This document shows positions 62,361 to 64,000 of a stretch of 64,000 nucleotides of DNA, piece by piece; positions within the stretch are counted from its first letter, which is position 1, and every line of letters starts with the position of its first letter. The stretch is from assembly GCF_022134585.1 (NCBI RefSeq), contig NZ_JAKNCT010000003.1:124001-188000 (forward strand), read 5' to 3'. Below the pieces are notes generated by a model, which saw only the letters and a list, made by a program, of their open reading frames with translations, was not told where the DNA came from and searched no databases. Both the position numbers and the translations under genes were made by a program. This stretch comes from Mesosutterella porci. Lineage in GTDB: Bacteria > Pseudomonadota > Gammaproteobacteria > Burkholderiales > Burkholderiaceae_F.

Positions 62361-64000
62361 ATGCTGTCTGACATTGAAATCGCCCATGCGACCAAGCTGA
62401 AGCCAATCGAGCAGCTCGCCCACGAAATCGGGCTCTCTGACGAGGAGTTCGAGCCCTACGGCCGCGACAAGGCGAAGGTCAAGCTCTCCCCGGAGCGCAA
62501 GCCCCACGGCAAGCTCATCCTTGTGACGGCCACCTCCGGCATGCCCGCGGGCTCGGGCAAAACGACGACCTCGATCGCACTCGCCCAGGGACTGCGCAGG
62601 ATCGGCAAAAAGTCCTGCCTCGCGCTTCGCGAGCCCTCGCTCGGCCCGTGCTTCGGCATGAAGGGCGGCGCCGCCGGCGGCGGCTATTCCCAGGTGCTGC
62701 CGATGGAGTCGATCAACCTGCACTTCACCGGCGACTTCCACGCGATCACCGCTGCGAACAACCTGCTCGCGGCCATCATCGACAACTGCCGCTTCCGCGG
62801 CGAGCACGACATCAAGGAAGTGACCTGGAAGCGCGTGCTCGATGTGAACGACCGGCAGCTGCGCTTCATCGTGACGGGCCTGGGCGGCTCCGCCAACGGC
62901 GTGCCCGCCGAGACGGGCTTTGACATCACGGTGGCCTCGGAACTGATGGCGGTGTTCTGCCTCGCCAAGGACGAGGAGGACCTGCGTGCGCGCATCGACC
63001 GGATGGTGGTCGCCACAAAGCGCGACGGCTCGGCGCTCACCGTCAAGGAAATCGGCTGCACCGGGGCGCTGATGGCGCTGCTGCTCGAGGCGGTGAAGCC
63101 GAACCTCGTGCAGACGATCGAAGGCGGCCCTGCGTTCATCCACGGCGGGCCGTTTGCGAACATCGCCCACGGCTGCAACTCGGTGGCCGCCACCAAGGCC
63201 GCCCTCACGATCGGCGACTACGCCATCACGGAGGCGGGCTTCGGTTCAGAGCTGGGCGGAGAAAAATTCTTCGACATCAAGTGCCGCTCGGCCGGCCTGC
63301 GCCCGAACGCCACGGTGATCGTGACAAGCACCCGCGCCCTGCACTGGCACGGCGGCGTCCCGCTGGCCGACATCGGCCAGCCCAACCTCGAGGCGCTCAA
63401 AAAAGGCCTGTGCAACCTCGACCACCACGTGCGCAACATGCAGGGCTTCGGCCCGAACGTCGTCGTGGCCCTCAACCACTTCGCCAACGACGACGAGGCT
63501 GAGATCGAGGTGATCCGCAGGCGCTGCGAGGAGCTTGGCGCGCGCTTCGCCGTTTCCGACGGGTTCGCCCGCGGAGGCGCCGGAACCGAGGAACTCGCGC
63601 GGCAGGTGGTCGAAGCCTGCGAGGGCGATCCCCGTCCGATCAATTTCGCCTACGAGGAGGACGCCCCGATCCTCGACAAGCTCCAGGCGGTCATCACGCG
63701 CTGCTACGGCGCGAAGGACTTCAGCCTCTCGCCCAAGGCGGTGAAGGATCTGAAGCAGATCGAGTCGCTCGGCTTCGGGCGGCTGCCGATCTGCATCGCG
63801 AAGACTCCGCTGTCGCTGTCGCACGATCCGAAGCTGCTGGGCGCCCCGAAGGGCTTCACCATCCCCGTGGAGCGCATGATCCTCAACGCAGGAGCGGGCT
63901 TTGTCGTGATCACGACCGGCTCCATCCTGAGAATGCCGGGCCTTCCCAAAGTTCCCAACGCCTTCAAGATCGATGTGAAGGACGGGCAGATTGTGGGCCT
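62361..64000 (+). CDS. fhs: Formate-tetrahydrofolate ligase, cut at right edge
   Basis: The frame runs 546 codons to the window end without a stop and lacks only the last few residues. R-E-P-S-L-G-P-C-F-G, G-G-A-A-G-G-G-Y-S-Q, H-F-T-G-D-F-H-A-I, F-D-I-T-V-A-S-E and G-G-P-F-A-N-I-A-H-G are classical FTHFS motifs. It makes 10-formyl-THF from formate, THF and ATP. The usual N-P-T-P-A-G-E-G-K-T P-loop reads S-G-M-P-A-G-S-G-K-T (59-68). The RBS AGGAGA supports the ATG. Confidence 0.93.
   Translation, partial: MLSDIEIAHATKLKPIEQLAHEIGLSDEEFEPYGRDKAKVKLSPERKPHGKLILVTATSGMPAGSGKTTTSIALAQGLRRIGKKSCLALREPSLGPCFGMKGGAAGGGYSQVLPMESINLHFTGDFHAITAANNLLAAIIDNCRFRGEHDIKEVTWKRVLDVNDRQLRFIVTGLGGSANGVPAETGFDITVASELMAVFCLAKDEEDLRARIDRMVVATKRDGSALTVKEIGCTGALMALLLEAVKPNLVQTIEGGPAFIHGGPFANIAHGCNSVAATKAALTIGDYAITEAGFGSELGGEKFFDIKCRSAGLRPNATVIVTSTRALHWHGGVPLADIGQPNLEALKKGLCNLDHHVRNMQGFGPNVVVALNHFANDDEAEIEVIRRRCEELGARFAVSDGFARGGAGTEELARQVVEACEGDPRPINFAYEEDAPILDKLQAVITRCYGAKDFSLSPKAVKDLKQIESLGFGRLPICIAKTPLSLSHDPKLLGAPKGFTIPVERMILNAGAGFVVITTGSILRMPGLPKVPNAFKIDVKDGQIVG

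Overview
The window is a GC-rich (roughly 65%) chromosomal segment of a Gram-negative betaproteobacterium. The best fit is Burkholderiales/Sutterellaceae, a gut-type anaerobe. Support comes from the gene orders pyrG-kdsA-eno-ftsB, rpsP-rimM-trmD-rplS and fdxA-rnfB-nth, a proteobacterial one-piece tmRNA, a betaproteobacterial porin, and menaquinone genes (menE, menB and a DHNA-CoA thioesterase-like gene), which are unusual in Betaproteobacteria generally but fit Sutterellaceae. The organism assignment is inference.

The left part (1-18936) is accessory metabolism. After a truncated Sel1-repeat gene comes a four-gene minus-strand operon: a Tat-exported FAD reductase of the fumarate/urocanate reductase family, a small tetraheme cytochrome c, a Sec-exported protein of the histidine ammonia-lyase fold that lacks the Ala-Ser-Gly triad of the MIO cofactor, and a porin. 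A sigma54 activator is divergently encoded. A near-consensus -24/-12 promoter precedes the reductase, and three palindromes of the ACGA-N4-TCGT type lie 140-190 bp upstream of it. I read this as a periplasmic respiratory module: the lyase makes an alpha,beta-unsaturated acid and the reductase consumes it as electron acceptor. Because the lyase lacks MIO, like ergothionase, a betaine such as ergothioneine is the leading substrate guess. This is the most interesting system in the window. To its right lie an AbgA-like amidohydrolase with a divergent GntR regulator, a small repeat protein resembling the 7(1) septoil-knot family, an isocitrate-lyase-family enzyme, an orphan MetQ-like lipoprotein, a DUF438-hemerythrin-PAS protein and a cupin sharing an NsrR-like operator, ssrA, an HTH-less LysR effector domain, a DcuC-type carrier and an AEC transporter.

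The middle (19132-34196) runs from tRNA-Ser(GGA) through fdxA-rnfB-nth, an aminotransferase, an asparaginase and gluQ (+ strand), then parE-parC-narX-like kinase and folE (- strand), then an exported Ntn-type amidohydrolase with an MFS transporter. At 34197-34836 there is an IS3-type transposase remnant, five AGTCAA motifs spaced 30-33 bp, and tRNA-Arg(CCT).

The right part (34977-64000) is mainly housekeeping: AI-2E-type permease, nitroreductase, orn, rsgA, a LysR regulator, mutM, an FKBP isomerase, DUF805, bamC, dapA, a methyltransferase, an M50 protease, a PHP phosphoesterase, hslO, ftsB-eno-kdsA-pyrG, a CDF transporter, argG, a Nudix hydrolase, rplS-trmD-rimM-rpsP, an etfB-etfA-menI-menB-menE operon, and an almost complete formate-tetrahydrofolate ligase with an altered P-loop at the right edge.
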